This document shows positions 29,603 to 39,692 of a stretch of DNA of 51,462 bases, in pieces. A program made the position numbers and the translations under genes. The first letter of the stretch is position 1. Each line of letters opens with the position of its first letter. The notes under the pieces were generated by a model. It did no database searches. It was not told the origin of the DNA and saw only the letters and a list, made by a program, of their open reading frames with translations. The stretch spans positions 749,385 through 800,846 of the forward strand of contig NZ_LN811351.1 of the NCBI RefSeq assembly GCF_001006805.1, written 5' to 3'. The DNA comes from Microvirga massiliensis. Its GTDB lineage: Bacteria > Pseudomonadota > Alphaproteobacteria > Rhizobiales > Beijerinckiaceae.

Positions 29603-30526
29603 GTGGCCGTGAGTTTCCCCGACATCACTCCGCGTCTGCGGGCGCAACTCCCGGAGTTCCGCGGCAGCCTCGAGGCGAATGCTGCGACGGCACCCCTGTC
29701 GTGGTTTCGCACCGGTGGGCCGGCACAGGTCCTCATGATACCGGCCGACGAGGACGATCTCGCATATGCCTTGCAGCGAATCGACGCCGACATTCCCGTT
29801 CTCGTCATCGGCCTCGGATCGAATCTGCTGATTCGTGACGGCGGGATTCCGGGTGTCGTGATTCGGCTCGGGCGCGCTTTCGCGGACATCCGCATCGAGC
29901 CCGATTGCCGGGTGCGGGCCGGCGCCGCGGCGCCCGACGTGAAGGTCGCGCGAGCCGCAGCCGAAGCCGGCATCGCGGGCCTGTCGTTTCTGCGGGGCAT
30001 CCCCGGGATGATCGGGGGTGCCCTGCGCATGAACGGCGGAGCCTATGGAGGTGAGGTCAAGGACGTGCTGCTCGAAGCGCGTGGCATCAATCGGCGTGGC
30101 GAGCGGGTGCGTTTCGATCTCGCATCGATGGGTTTCTCCTACCGCCACTCCGATGCGCCGGAGGATGTCATCTTCACCGAAGCTCTGTTTGAGGGGCAAC
30201 CCGGTGATCGGGATGCGATTCTCGCCGAGATGAACGTGATCACGGAGGCGCGCTCCTCCACTCAACCCGTCAATACGCGCACGGGCGGCTCCACGTTCAA
30301 GAATCCGACCGGTGCGAAGGCATGGCAGCTCGTCGATGCTGCGGGATGCCGCGGCCTTCGGCGCGGGGATGCGCAGGTATCGGAGTTGCACTGCAACTTT
30401 CTGATCAATCACGGTTCCGCGACGGCGGCGGATATCGAGGGACTCGGCGAGGAAGTAAGGCGGCGGGTTCGCGACACCTCCGGCGTGGAACTCGAGTGGG
30501 AGATCAAGCGGGTCGGCATTTCCTGA
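29603..30526 (+). CDS. murB: UDP-N-acetylenolpyruvoylglucosamine reductase
   Basis: This 307-residue FAD enzyme reduces enolpyruvyl-UDP-GlcNAc to UDP-MurNAc. Family motifs are [40 protein letters not shown] for FAD binding, [37 protein letters not shown], the serine proton donor region [21 protein letters not shown], and [19 protein letters not shown]. The start is GTG at 29603 (a GTG at 29609 is an alternative); there is only a weak AAGG upstream. Unlike its neighbours it does not overlap the preceding gene, so its translation cannot be coupled to murC. Confidence 0.95.
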   Translation: MAVSFPDITPRLRAQLPEFRGSLEANAATAPLSWFRTGGPAQVLMIPADEDDLAYALQRIDADIPVLVIGLGSNLLIRDGGIPGVVIRLGRAFADIRIEPDCRVRAGAAAPDVKVARAAAEAGIAGLSFLRGIPGMIGGALRMNGGAYGGEVKDVLLEARGINRRGERVRFDLASMGFSYRHSDAPEDVIFTEALFEGQPGDRDAILAEMNVITEARSSTQPVNTRTGGSTFKNPTGAKAWQLVDAAGCRGLRRGDAQVSELHCNFLINHGSATAADIEGLGEEVRRRVRDTSGVELEWEIKRVGIS

Positions 30527-30581
30527 GCAGATGCCGGCAGGAGCGTCGCGGCACCGCGAGCATAGTCAAAGGAGACCTGAG

Positions 30582-31505
30582 ATGACGAAGCACGTCGCGG
30601 TTCTGTACGGCGGCTGGTCTGCGGAGCGCGAAGTCAGCCTTGCCTCCGGCCGCGCCTGTGCCAAGGCCCTGGAAGGGCAGGGCTACAGGGTTACGCCGAT
30701 CGACGTGCAACCCGACATCGCCCTCGTTCTTCAGGCGACGATGCCAGACGTCGCCTTCAACGCCCTGCATGGCAAGATCGGCGAGGACGGGACGATCCAG
30801 GGCCTCCTCGAGATCCTGCGCATTCCCTACACGCATTCGGGCGTCCTCGCGTCTGCGCTCGCGATGGAGAAGCACAAGGCCAAACTCGTGATGAACGGAG
30901 CCGGCGTTCCGGTGCCGGAAGGCATCGTCGCTAATCGGCATGAGGTGGCGCGGCAGCACGTCCTGAAGCCGCCCTACGTCGTGAAGCCCGTCAGCGAGGG
31001 GTCGTCGGTCGGCGTGATTATCGTACGGGAAGAGCGCACTCATCCGCCGCAGGAGATCCTGCGCGACAATTGGGCCTTCGGCGACGAGGTTCTGGTCGAA
31101 AGCTACGTGGCGGGCCGGGAGCTGACCTGCGCCGTGATGGGGGACCGGCCGCTCGGTGTCATCGATATCCGCCCGGCCACCGGGCTCTTCTACGACTACG
31201 ACGCGAAGTACGCGAAGGGGGGGTCGATCCACGTCCTCCCGGCAGAAATTAAACCGAATATTTACCAAAGGGTCCAAGAGTTGGCGTTAACGGCGCATCA
31301 AGCACTCGGCTGCCGGGGCGTCAGCCGCGCTGACCTCAGATACGACGATACACCCGAGGGAACGGGGGATCTCGTCGTGCTCGAAGTCAACACGCAACCC
31401 GGTATGACGGAGACGAGCCTGGTGCCCGAGCTGGCGGCCCATGCGGGCTATACCTTTGGCGAGCTTGTGCAATGGATGGTGGAGGACGCTACCTGCAATC
31501 GCTAA
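30582..31505 (+). CDS. ddl: D-alanine:D-alanine ligase
   Basis: This 307-residue ATP-grasp enzyme makes D-alanyl-D-alanine for MurF. Motifs are VAVLYGGWSAEREVSLASG at the N-terminus, FNALHGKIGEDGTIQGLLE, YTHSGVLASALAMEKHKAK, PYVVKPVSEGSSVGV for ATP binding, and LEVNTQPGMTETSLVPE with the metal-binding Glu and Asn. The length matches DdlB. The ATG at 30582 has AAGGAGA eight bases upstream, so a frame opening at 30531 is not used. A 55-base gap follows murB. The 3' end overlaps ftsQ by 34 bases in another frame. Confidence 0.96.
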   Translation: MTKHVAVLYGGWSAEREVSLASGRACAKALEGQGYRVTPIDVQPDIALVLQATMPDVAFNALHGKIGEDGTIQGLLEILRIPYTHSGVLASALAMEKHKAKLVMNGAGVPVPEGIVANRHEVARQHVLKPPYVVKPVSEGSSVGVIIVREERTHPPQEILRDNWAFGDEVLVESYVAGRELTCAVMGDRPLGVIDIRPATGLFYDYDAKYAKGGSIHVLPAEIKPNIYQRVQELALTAHQALGCRGVSRADLRYDDTPEGTGDLVVLEVNTQPGMTETSLVPELAAHAGYTFGELVQWMVEDATCNR

Positions 31506-32440
31506 CGGCCGGATCCTTCGGCCGGGCGCATGGGCGCGTCTTCTCCCGCAAGTTCAATCTGATCGGATCGCTGCGAATTCCGGGTGCAAGCCTCTTCCTG
31601 TCCCGGCGCAGTTCGGTGGCGATCCCTCTCGAGCGCAGGATCCCGCGCTTCCTCGGAACCGGCCTCGCGCTCGCTTTCTTCACATCCGTCACGCTGACCG
31701 GCCTGTCGCAGGGCGGGCACCTCGACCAGTACTACGCCACCTATGGTGAGCCGCATCACGCGCTCGCGAGAGCCTTCGGACTCGGCCTCGACCGAATCAC
31801 GATCAGCGGAATTGACCACGTCAGAGAATCCGAGATTCTCGCGGCGGCGGGCCTCCATCCGCTTCTCTCGCTGGCCTGGCTCGATGTCGGTGAGGTTCGC
31901 GAGCGGCTCGAGCGTGTCCCGCTCATCAAGAGCGCTTCGGTGCGCAAGCTCTATCCGAGCGAGCTGGTCATCACGATCACGGAACGTGTGCCTGCGGCGC
32001 TCTGGCAGTCGAATGGCGAGGTTTTCGTCACGGCTGCCGATGGGACGCCCATGGATCTCCTTCAGGACGAGCGTCTCGTCGACCTTCCGTTCGTTGTCGG
32101 CGAGGGGGCCAATGCGCGGCTCGACGAATACCTGGCTCTCCTCCAAGCGGCCGGTCCGCTCAAGGAGCGCATTCGTGCCGGCACGCTGGTTGCCGGACGA
32201 CGCTGGACGCTCAAGATCGAGAACGGGCTCGATGTCCGGCTTCCCGAAACTGGCGCGCAGGAGGCGATTGCACGCCTCGTGCGCCTGGAACGGGAACAGA
32301 AGATTCTCGAGAAGGATGTGCTCGCGGTCGATCTTCGAATGCCGGACCGTGTAGTCGTGCGGTTGACGGAAGAGGCCGCCTCGGCGCGTGCCGAAATGCT
32401 CAAGAAGAAACCTATGCGCGGAAAAGGGGTCGACACGTGA
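31472..32440 (+). CDS. ftsQ: Cell division protein FtsQ
   Basis: This 322-residue divisome protein has a basic cytoplasmic tail of about 58 residues and one membrane helix (about 60-79, LGTGLALAFFTSVTLTGLSQ). A POTRA domain starts near ITISGIDHVRESEILAAAGL, and the periplasmic FtsQ domain includes PLIKSASVRKLYPSELVITI, ERVPAALWQ and VDLRMPDRVVVRL. With FtsL and FtsB it gates septal synthesis by FtsWI. The ATG at 31472 lies inside the end of ddl (34-base overlap); MDGGGR starts are usual in related FtsQ proteins, in my recollection. The ftsA GTG overlaps its stop. Confidence 0.92.
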   Translation: MDGGGRYLQSLTAGSFGRAHGRVFSRKFNLIGSLRIPGASLFLSRRSSVAIPLERRIPRFLGTGLALAFFTSVTLTGLSQGGHLDQYYATYGEPHHALARAFGLGLDRITISGIDHVRESEILAAAGLHPLLSLAWLDVGEVRERLERVPLIKSASVRKLYPSELVITITERVPAALWQSNGEVFVTAADGTPMDLLQDERLVDLPFVVGEGANARLDEYLALLQAAGPLKERIRAGTLVAGRRWTLKIENGLDVRLPETGAQEAIARLVRLEREQKILEKDVLAVDLRMPDRVVVRLTEEAASARAEMLKKKPMRGKGVDT

Positions 32441-33759
32441 GTTTGTCGCATCAGGGGCTGACGCCGCGCCTCAGGCCGCTGTCCTCGCGCAAGAGCGCGA
32501 CTCTCTCGGTCCTCGATATCGGAACGAGCAAGGTCGTCTGCATCGTTGCGGAACTGCAGCCGGTCGAGTCGCTCGAATCACTGCGAGGTCGCACGCATCT
32601 CGCTCGCATCATCGGGATCGGTCATCAGCGTTCCCTCGGACTCAAGGGGGGCGCGATCGTCGATCTCGAATCCGCGGAGACGTCGATCCGTCAGGCCGTT
32701 CACGCTGCGGAGCGGATGGCGAAGGTCGAAATCCAGTCGGTGATCGTGAACCTGACGGGCGGGCGAATCGGTTCGGAGCATTTCGAAGCGCAGATTCCGG
32801 TTCGCGGCACGGTCGGCCCGGGCGATGTCCATCGCGTGCTCGATGTCGCGGCTGCACACGATCTTCGCCAGGGCAGGGCGGTTCTGCATGCTCTGCCGAC
32901 CGGCTACTCCCTCGACTCGCAGGATCACATTATCGATCCGACCGGTATGATGGGTGAGCGGCTCGGCGTCGATCTGCACGTGCTGACGGCAGAGCGGGCT
33001 GCCGCGCGCAACCTGATGCTCGCTGTGGAGCGATGCCATCTCGGCATCGAGGCAGTCGTCGCGACGCCTTATGCGTCGGGCCTGTCCGCGCTCGTCGACG
33101 ACGAGGCCGACCTCGGCTGTGCGGTCGTCGATCTCGGCGGCGGCACGACGAGCGTCGGTATCTTCTCGAACGGCAATCTCGTCCATGCAGACGCGATTGC
33201 AGTCGGAGGACATCACGTCACGATGGATATCGCGCGTGGTCTGACGACTCGCGTTTCGGCGGCGGAGCGGTTGAAGACGCTCCACGGTTCGGCCATCAGC
33301 TCGAGCTCCGACGAGCGCGACATGATTGCGGTTCCGCAGGTCGACGAGAGCGAGCGCGACGTCGCCAATCACCTGCCGAAGTCGCATCTCGTTCGCATCA
33401 TCCGGCCGCGGGTCGAGGAAATTCTGGAACTCGTCAGGGACCGCCTCAAGAAGGCGGGATTCGCCGCCCAAGCCGGACGCCGCGTCGTCCTGACGGGAGG
33501 TGCAAGCCAGCTCGTCGGTCTTCCCGAGACCGCGCGCCGCATCCTGCAGGGCCAGGTCCGCGTCGGGCGGCCGCTCGGGATCAAGGGTCTGCCGGAGGCT
33601 GCCAAGGGCCCGGCCTTCTCCGCTGTCGTCGGCCTGCTCGTGTATCCGCAGGTCGCGCATGCGGAGTACTTCAAGCCGCGCTCGGGCGGATATCTGCAGG
33701 CAGACGGAACCAACGGCTACTTCGCACGAGTCGGGCGCTGGATCCGCGAGAGTTTCTAA
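32437..33759 (+). CDS. ftsA: Cell division protein FtsA
   Basis: This 440-residue actin-like ATPase tethers FtsZ to the membrane. Phosphate loop 1 is SVLDIGTSKVVCIVAEL (about 23-39), the second is AVVDLGGGTTSVGIFSNG, and the adenosine motif is VVLTGGASQLVGLPETARR. A 1C domain lies between the first and second loops (GGAIVDLESAETSIRQAVHA onward). The last residues, FARVGRWIRESF, form the amphipathic helix that binds the membrane. The start is GTG at 32437 within the ftsQ stop. A 103-base gap with an inverted repeat TCGACC-GGCAAC-GGTCGA precedes ftsZ and may carry a separate ftsZ promoter. Confidence 0.96.
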   Translation: MSLSHQGLTPRLRPLSSRKSATLSVLDIGTSKVVCIVAELQPVESLESLRGRTHLARIIGIGHQRSLGLKGGAIVDLESAETSIRQAVHAAERMAKVEIQSVIVNLTGGRIGSEHFEAQIPVRGTVGPGDVHRVLDVAAAHDLRQGRAVLHALPTGYSLDSQDHIIDPTGMMGERLGVDLHVLTAERAAARNLMLAVERCHLGIEAVVATPYASGLSALVDDEADLGCAVVDLGGGTTSVGIFSNGNLVHADAIAVGGHHVTMDIARGLTTRVSAAERLKTLHGSAISSSSDERDMIAVPQVDESERDVANHLPKSHLVRIIRPRVEEILELVRDRLKKAGFAAQAGRRVVLTGGASQLVGLPETARRILQGQVRVGRPLGIKGLPEAAKGPAFSAVVGLLVYPQVAHAEYFKPRSGGYLQADGTNGYFARVGRWIRESF

Positions 33760-33862
33760 CGCGTAAGGGCGCCGGCTCCCGGCCGTCGCTTTGAGTTGAG
33801 TTTATCCGGAACGCATCGACCGGCAACGGTCGACACAGGAGGCCACGAGAGGGCACAAGGTC

Positions 33863-35566
33863 ATGGCAATCAATCTGCAAGCACCCGATATCCGGGAACT
33901 GAAGCCGCACATCACTGTATTCGGAGTCGGCGGCGCCGGCGGGAATGCCGTGAACAACATGATCGTGGCGGGCCTGGAAGGCGTCGAGTTCGTCGTCGCG
34001 AACACGGACGCGCAGGCGCTCATGTCGTCGAAGTCGCAGCGCATCATCCAGATGGGCCTGCAGGTGACCGAAGGTCTCGGCGCCGGCTCCCAGCCGGAAG
34101 TCGGACGTGCGGCGGCCGAGGAAGTGATGGACGAGATCCGTGACCAGCTGTCCGGTTCGCACATGGTGTTCATCACCGCCGGCATGGGTGGCGGCACCGG
34201 CACCGGCGCAGCCCCGGTCGTCGCGCGGGTCGCGCGGGAGATGGGAATTCTCACCGTCGGCGTGGTGACGAAGCCCTTCCAGTTCGAAGGTGTGCGCCGC
34301 ATGCGTCTCGCCGAGGCGGGCATCAACGAGCTCCAGCAGTCCGTTGATACGCTCATCGTCATCCCGAATCAGAACCTCTTCCGCGTCGCGACGGAGAAGA
34401 CGACCTTCTCGGATGCCTTCGCGATGGCCGACCAGGTGCTCTATTCAGGCGTGGCCTGCATCACCGACCTGATGGTCAAGGAGGGTCTCATCAACCTCGA
34501 CTTCGCGGACGTCCGGGCCGTGATGCGGGGCATGGGCAAGGCGATGATGGGGACCGGCGAGGCCTCCGGCGAGCAGCGGGCGATTCGCGCTGCCGAGGCG
34601 GCGATCGCCAATCCGCTTCTCGACGAAGTTTCGATGCGCGGGGCGCGCGGCCTCCTGATCTCGATCACCGGCGGCAACGACCTCACGCTGTACGAGCTCG
34701 ATGAAGCCGCCACGAGAATCCGCGAAGAGGTCGATGGGGACGCCAACATCATTCTCGGCGCGACCTTCGACGAAAGCCTCGAGGGAGTGATCCGGGTCTC
34801 CGTGGTCGCGACCGGGATTGATCAGGAGGTGGCGGCGCCCGAGCTTGCCTCGACCGAGAAGCGGATTGCCGAGGTCGCCGAGCGCCTGCGCGCCGAAGCG
34901 CGTGCCCGGGTCCAGGCCCAGCAGACCGTGCCGACGTTCCGCGCCACCCCGCTCCCGCCCGAGAGCCGTGCTCCCCAGCCCGTTGCGGCCGCCCCCGTCC
35001 AGGCCCCGCAGCCGGAGCCCCAGCCGGTCGCCCCGGCGCAGCCGATCCTGCGGGACGATGTCGTCCTGACACCGACCCAGCCCCGCCCGACCACGGCGTT
35101 CGAGACGCATCCAGCGGCGGAGGCGGCTCTGGAGGAGGAGCAGCTCCCCCCGGACTCGTATATTCCTCCGGCGGCCGAACGCCCGATCCGCGCGGCTCGG
35201 ATGCCGCGGGTCGAAGAGCTTCCGCTTCCTGCGCAGAACGAGATTCGTGCCATGCGCTCCGAAGCGGACATGAGCCAGGATCCCAAGCGGATGACCCTGC
35301 TCCAGCGGCTCGCGACTGTCGGTTTCGGCAAGCGGGAAGAAGGTGCTCCGGCGGCGCCGGCCCATGATCCTCGCGTCCAGCGCGTGGCCGATCCCCGGAC
35401 CCCGTCAGCCGTCCATGCCGAGTATGCCAAGCGTCCGGCGGCGCCCCAGGGCTATCGGCCCGCGCAGGGGCAGTTGGATCCGCACGGCCGGCCTGCTCCC
35501 GCTCCCCGGCCTGCCGAGGACGACCAGCTGGAGATCCCGGCCTTCCTGAGGCGTCAGGCCAACTGA
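33863..35566 (+). CDS. ftsZ: Cell division protein FtsZ
   Basis: This tubulin-like GTPase of 567 residues forms the division ring. The GTPase core (about 1-315) has [17 protein letters not shown], the tubulin signature [11 protein letters not shown] (109-119), and [12 protein letters not shown] very long, proline-, alanine- and glutamine-rich linker covers about 320-550, against some 50 residues in E. coli FtsZ. The C-terminal conserved peptide [13 protein letters not shown], which binds FtsA, closes the protein. Long linkers are a known trait of Caulobacter and rhizobial FtsZ. AGGGCACAAGG precedes the ATG. A strong hairpin follows the gene. Confidence 0.98.
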   Translation: MAINLQAPDIRELKPHITVFGVGGAGGNAVNNMIVAGLEGVEFVVANTDAQALMSSKSQRIIQMGLQVTEGLGAGSQPEVGRAAAEEVMDEIRDQLSGSHMVFITAGMGGGTGTGAAPVVARVAREMGILTVGVVTKPFQFEGVRRMRLAEAGINELQQSVDTLIVIPNQNLFRVATEKTTFSDAFAMADQVLYSGVACITDLMVKEGLINLDFADVRAVMRGMGKAMMGTGEASGEQRAIRAAEAAIANPLLDEVSMRGARGLLISITGGNDLTLYELDEAATRIREEVDGDANIILGATFDESLEGVIRVSVVATGIDQEVAAPELASTEKRIAEVAERLRAEARARVQAQQTVPTFRATPLPPESRAPQPVAAAPVQAPQPEPQPVAPAQPILRDDVVLTPTQPRPTTAFETHPAAEAALEEEQLPPDSYIPPAAERPIRAARMPRVEELPLPAQNEIRAMRSEADMSQDPKRMTLLQRLATVGFGKREEGAPAAPAHDPRVQRVADPRTPSAVHAEYAKRPAAPQGYRPAQGQLDPHGRPAPAPRPAEDDQLEIPAFLRRQAN

Positions 35567-35591
35567 CCCCGCCATCACGGCGCTCGATTAT

Positions 35592-35620
35592 GATCCCCGG
35601 ACGGCCGCCGTCCGGGGATC
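35592..35620 (+). terminator. Stable hairpin after ftsZ, probable end of the dcw transcript
   Basis: A perfect 13-bp stem pairs GATCCCCGGACGG (35592-35604) with CCGTCCGGGGATC (35608-35620) over a 3-base loop, 25 bases after the ftsZ stop. Only a short T run (GTTT) follows a few bases later, so it may be a weak intrinsic terminator or a 3'-end stabiliser. Confidence 0.65.
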
Positions 35621-35868
35621 AACCGTTTAAGAATTTGTAAACGCGCCAATGATTTACGTTGCGTCAGTTCATGTTTCGGATTGTTACAGAACGTAAGAAA
35701 GCGTGATTTGGCCTTGGCTGCAGGCGCGACTATGGTGCAGCCCATAACGAAAGAAGGGCAGCGCCCGATGGGACGCTGTGCACAGGGGCAGATAACGGCG
35801 GACGGATTCATTCGGCGACGATTCTTCGCGAGTCGGCGCATGCTCCATCGCGGCCGGGGTTGAGAGTA

Positions 35869-36813
35869 ATGAGACAAAGCCAGCAAACGACGCTTCGCGC
35901 GGCAGTATCTCTCTCGGGGGTCGGCGTTCATTCCGGCAACGAGGTCAGGATGATCCTTCATCCCGCCGAGGCCGACCATGGTATCGCATTTCTGAGAACT
36001 CAGATCCCCGGTGGTCATGATCGCCTGATCGATGCCCGCCACCTCACCGTAACCGCAACCGAGCTCTGCACCGTCATCGGGGACCGCGAAACCGGAGCCG
36101 TGGCGACGATCGAGCACCTGATGGCCGCGCTTGCGGGTCTCGGGATCGATAATGTCCTGGTCGAGATCGATGGCCCGGAGGTTCCGATCCTCGATGGAAG
36201 CGCCGAGCCCTTCGTGCAGGCGATCGATCAGGTCGGCATCGTATCCCTCACCGCAACCCGCCGCTATTTGAAGGTTGTGAAGCCGGTTCGCGTGAACCAG
36301 GGCAAGGCCTTCGCCGAGCTCCTGCCCAACGACCGGACATTCCGCCTCGACGTCGAGATCGATTTCCCGACCCCCGTCATCGGCCGCCAGCGCAAGTCGT
36401 GCGACCTCTCGGCCGCGGTGTTCCGCCGTGAGATTTCACGGGCCCGGACCTTCGGCTTCATGCGCGACGTCGAGAAGCTCTGGAGCGCTGGCTTCGCGCT
36501 GGGTGCATCCCTCGAGAACACCGTCGCGATTGGCGAGGACGGCATCATCAATCCGGAAGGGCTCCGTTACGCGGACGAGTTCGTCCGGCACAAGCTCCTC
36601 GACGCGATCGGAGATCTGTCGCTCGCTGGAATGCCGCTGCTCGGCACCTATCGCTCCTATTGCGGCGGACACCGCCTCAATTTCGCAGTTCTCGAGGCCT
36701 TGTTCTCGAGCCGCTCCAACTTTGCGATCGTCGAGGTCGGCACCCGCCGCGAAGCCGGCTATGCGGAAATCGGCCGGGTCGCGATGGCGGCCTTCGCACC
36801 AGACGTGCACTGA
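35869..36813 (+). CDS. lpxC: UDP-3-O-acyl-N-acetylglucosamine deacetylase
   Basis: This 314-residue zinc hydrolase catalyses the committed step of lipid A synthesis, so the organism is expected to make lipopolysaccharide. Motifs are SLSGVGVHSGNEVRM, the first zinc His83 in TIEHLMAALAGLGIDN, EVPILDGSAEPFVQAI, ARTFGFMRDVEKL, and the second zinc site RHKLLDAIGDLSLAG with His and Asp. The ATG at 35869 is chosen with GAGAG close upstream; a TTG at 35860 is the only earlier option. A 250-base gap separates it from the hairpin-terminated ftsZ, so it likely has its own promoter. Confidence 0.97.
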   Translation: MRQSQQTTLRAAVSLSGVGVHSGNEVRMILHPAEADHGIAFLRTQIPGGHDRLIDARHLTVTATELCTVIGDRETGAVATIEHLMAALAGLGIDNVLVEIDGPEVPILDGSAEPFVQAIDQVGIVSLTATRRYLKVVKPVRVNQGKAFAELLPNDRTFRLDVEIDFPTPVIGRQRKSCDLSAAVFRREISRARTFGFMRDVEKLWSAGFALGASLENTVAIGEDGIINPEGLRYADEFVRHKLLDAIGDLSLAGMPLLGTYRSYCGGHRLNFAVLEALFSSRSNFAIVEVGTRREAGYAEIGRVAMAAFAPDVH

Positions 36814-37053
36814 TCGCTTCCACGCTTCCTTTTCCGACATGTGCCTCGCGGGACCAGAAGGCCCTACGAGAGCTCGAAGCTGGGCGGATTATCGGGCCCA
36901 CCGATCGCCTGAGCCTTCTGCGACACGGGTCGTTCAGGTCACGAAACCCTGTGGCATTGGGCTTGGCTCCGACGGGGTCGATGAGGTAAAGAGCGGTTCC
37001 CCGCTGGCCGGCGCAAGGCGATCCGGACACTTCACTCGGAGGTTCAATCAGGC

Positions 37054-37950
37054 ATGTCTTTCGCGGAATTCTCTGCGGGCGCGAAAGTCGCCGTACGAGT
37101 GATGGCATTGGCTTCGTGCGGGCTTGTCCTGGCTGGCTGCATGGACACGCTCTCCTCGTTCAATCCCTTCAGCAAGGGCGAGACCTACAAGCCCGAGATC
37201 GTCGCGGAAGTACCGGCTCCAGAGCTGTACAATGACGGACTCGCGCGCATCCAGAAGAAGGACTACGAGGGCGCAGCCAAGAAGTTCTCGGATCTCGAGA
37301 AACAGTACCCGTATTCGGATTGGTCCCGCCGCGCGCTCATCATGGCTGCGTATGCCCATTACGAGGGTGGGCAATACGAGGACTCGATCACGGAAGCGCG
37401 CCGTTATCTGCAGATGCATCCTGCTACGCCCGAGGCGGCCTATGCGCAGTATCTGCTGGCCATGTCGCACTTCCATCAGATCCCCGACGTCACGCGGGAT
37501 CAGGACAAGGCCGAGAAGGCGCTGCTCGCCTTGCAGGAACTCGTCGACCGCTATCCGAATTCCGAATGGGCGCCCGATGCCCGTCAACGCATCCAGGTTG
37601 CCCGTGACCAGATCGCCGGCAAAGAGATGGAGATTGGCCGCTTCTACCTTCAGAAGCGGAATTACACGGGCGCCATCAATCGTTTCCGGACCGTCGTCGC
37701 CCGCTATCAGACGACTCGTCATATCGAAGAGGCGCTGGAGCGCCTGACCGAGGCCTATCTCGCGCTCGGTATCGTCGACGAGGCGCAGACGGCGGCAGCG
37801 GTGCTCGGCCACAACTTCCCGGATAGCCCCTGGTACAAGGATGCCTATGCTCTTCTCCAGAAGGGCGGCATGGAACCGCGGGAGAACAGCGGATCGTGGA
37901 TCAGCCGCGCATTCCGCGGAATCCCGCAGGTCGGTCAGCGGACGGGGTGA
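37054..37950 (+). CDS. bamD: Outer membrane assembly lipoprotein BamD
   Basis: This 298-residue lipoprotein of the BAM complex inserts beta-barrel proteins in the outer membrane. The signal peptide ends in a good lipobox, LAGC, with lipidated Cys29. The mature part is built of TPR-like helical repeats, recognisable as LYNDGLARIQKKDYEGAAKK, ALIMAAYAHYEGGQYEDSI, YAQYLLAMSHFHQ, RFYLQKRNYTGAINRFR and ALERLTEAYLALG. The order lpxC-bamD-recN-ligA after ftsZ is common in this bacterial group. TCGGAGG precedes the ATG at a suitable distance. The end is extended by a short serine/arginine tail. Confidence 0.95.
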   Translation: MSFAEFSAGAKVAVRVMALASCGLVLAGCMDTLSSFNPFSKGETYKPEIVAEVPAPELYNDGLARIQKKDYEGAAKKFSDLEKQYPYSDWSRRALIMAAYAHYEGGQYEDSITEARRYLQMHPATPEAAYAQYLLAMSHFHQIPDVTRDQDKAEKALLALQELVDRYPNSEWAPDARQRIQVARDQIAGKEMEIGRFYLQKRNYTGAINRFRTVVARYQTTRHIEEALERLTEAYLALGIVDEAQTAAAVLGHNFPDSPWYKDAYALLQKGGMEPRENSGSWISRAFRGIPQVGQRTG

Positions 37951-37976
37951 CCGCGAACGGGTGATCCCCAACATCT

Positions 37977-39647
37977 ATGCTGGTCCAACTGGCGATCCGC
38001 GACATCGTTCTCATCGATCGGCTCGAACTCACGTTCACCGAAGGCCTGAGCGTCCTCACCGGTGAAACCGGCGCCGGTAAATCGATTCTGCTCGACGCCT
38101 TCTCGCTCGCCCTCGGCGCGAGGGGGGACGGGGGGCTCGTTCGCCATGGTGAGACACAGGGCCAGGTAACGGCCGTTTTCGACTGCCCCATCGATCACCC
38201 TGCAAGGCAGATCGCGGCAGATGCCGAGATCGATACGGAAGGCGATTTGATCCTCCGCCGCGTGCAGGTGGCGGACGGGCGAACGCGCGCTTTCGTGAAC
38301 GACCAGCCGGTCAGCGTTCAAGTCCTGCGCGCGATCGGGTCAGCTCTCGTCGAGATTCACGGTCAGCACGATGATCGCGCGCTCGTCGATCCGGTCATGC
38401 ACCGATCCATCCTCGATGCATTCGGAGGCCTCACGGATCAGGCCCAGACCGTTGCCGATGCGGCTCGCACGCTGCGCGATGCGCAGAACGCCGTTGCAAG
38501 CCATCACGCCCGGATCGAGAAGGTGCGCCGGGAGGCAGACTTTCTTCGTCATGCTGTCGAGGAGTTGACGGCGCTTGCGCCGCAGCCCGGCGAGGAGGCG
38601 ATGCTCGCCGAGCGCCGCACGACGATGATGCAATCCGAGAAGGTCGCAAAGGAGCTGAACGAGGCCTATGAGGCCGTTGCCGGGAGCGCGTCGCCGGTTG
38701 CCGTCCTGGCCTCCGCGACCCGTAAGCTCGAGCGCCGCAGCGCGCAGGCTCCGGCACTCGTCGAGCCCTGCGTCGCGGCGCTGGATGCGGTGCTCCTGGC
38801 TGTCGAGGAGGCCCAGGCCTCGCTCGAAGCCGCTCTCCAGGCAGCCGAATACGATCCGAAGGAACTCGAGCGCGTCGAGGAGCGCCTCTTCGCGTTGCGC
38901 GCTGCTGCCCGGAAGTATCACGTGCCGGCAGACAACCTCGCCGAGTTGAAGGAGCGCTTTGGGGCCGATGTGGCTGCGATCGATGCGGGGGAGGAAGAGC
39001 TCGTCGCCCTCGAGGCCGCGGTGCGGCGTGCCGATGGTCTTTATGTCGAGGCCGCGCGGGTCCTCTCGGCTCGCCGCAGCAAGGCAGCCGCCGATCTCGA
39101 TGCCGCCGTGCAGGCGGAATTGCCGCCCCTGAAGCTCGAGCGCGCCCGGTTCATTACGCAGCTCCGGACCGACGAGACCAGCAGGGATCCGGGAGGGTTC
39201 GAGCGAGTCGAGTTCTGGGTCCAGACCAATCCGGGCACGAGGCCGGGGCCGCTCATGAAAGTCGCATCCGGCGGCGAGCTGTCCCGATTCATGCTGGCAT
39301 TGAAGGTCGTTCTTGCGGACAGGGGCTCGGCGCCGACGCTGGTTTTCGACGAGATCGACACGGGCGTCGGCGGCGCCGTAGCGGATGCGATCGGCCAGCG
39401 CCTCGCGCGACTGGCCAAGCGTGTTCAGGTCCTCGCCGTGACGCATGCCCCGCAGGTGGCTGCAAGGGCTTCGCGCCACTTCCTGATCGCCAAGGAGAGC
39501 GTTGCGGGCTCCGATCGCGTCGCGACCCGAGTCGTGCCGCTCAGCGCCACGCCACGGCGTGAGGAAATCGCGCGAATGCTCGCGGGAGCGACGATCACGG
39601 ACGAGGCCCGCCGCGCGGCGGAGCGCCTCCTGGAGGCTGCCTCGTGA
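37977..39647 (+). CDS. recN: DNA repair protein RecN
   Basis: This 556-residue SMC-like ATPase takes part in double-strand break repair. Walker A is LTGETGAGKSILLDAFSLAL (residues 27-46), and VEIHGQHDDRALVDP is the usual RecN block after it. A coiled-coil region (about 160-370) contains many Glu/Arg/Ala heptads. The signature KVASGGELSRFMLALKVVL, Walker B TLVFDEIDTGVGG and the D/H-loop VLAVTHAPQVAARA follow in order. It starts 26 bases after bamD. I see no obvious LexA-type box in the short gap, so damage control, if any, lies further upstream. Confidence 0.96.
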   Translation: MLVQLAIRDIVLIDRLELTFTEGLSVLTGETGAGKSILLDAFSLALGARGDGGLVRHGETQGQVTAVFDCPIDHPARQIAADAEIDTEGDLILRRVQVADGRTRAFVNDQPVSVQVLRAIGSALVEIHGQHDDRALVDPVMHRSILDAFGGLTDQAQTVADAARTLRDAQNAVASHHARIEKVRREADFLRHAVEELTALAPQPGEEAMLAERRTTMMQSEKVAKELNEAYEAVAGSASPVAVLASATRKLERRSAQAPALVEPCVAALDAVLLAVEEAQASLEAALQAAEYDPKELERVEERLFALRAAARKYHVPADNLAELKERFGADVAAIDAGEEELVALEAAVRRADGLYVEAARVLSARRSKAAADLDAAVQAELPPLKLERARFITQLRTDETSRDPGGFERVEFWVQTNPGTRPGPLMKVASGGELSRFMLALKVVLADRGSAPTLVFDEIDTGVGGAVADAIGQRLARLAKRVQVLAVTHAPQVAARASRHFLIAKESVAGSDRVATRVVPLSATPRREEIARMLAGATITDEARRAAERLLEAAS

Positions 39648-39692
39648 GCACGGCGAGACATCCTCCCCATGAGAAAAAGAGTCCCGCAGGCA

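Noticed and set aside
35681..35863. A 60-codon frame between ftsZ and lpxC
   Set aside because: It has a TTG start, no ribosome binding site and arginine-rich low-information sequence. More likely the lpxC promoter and leader.
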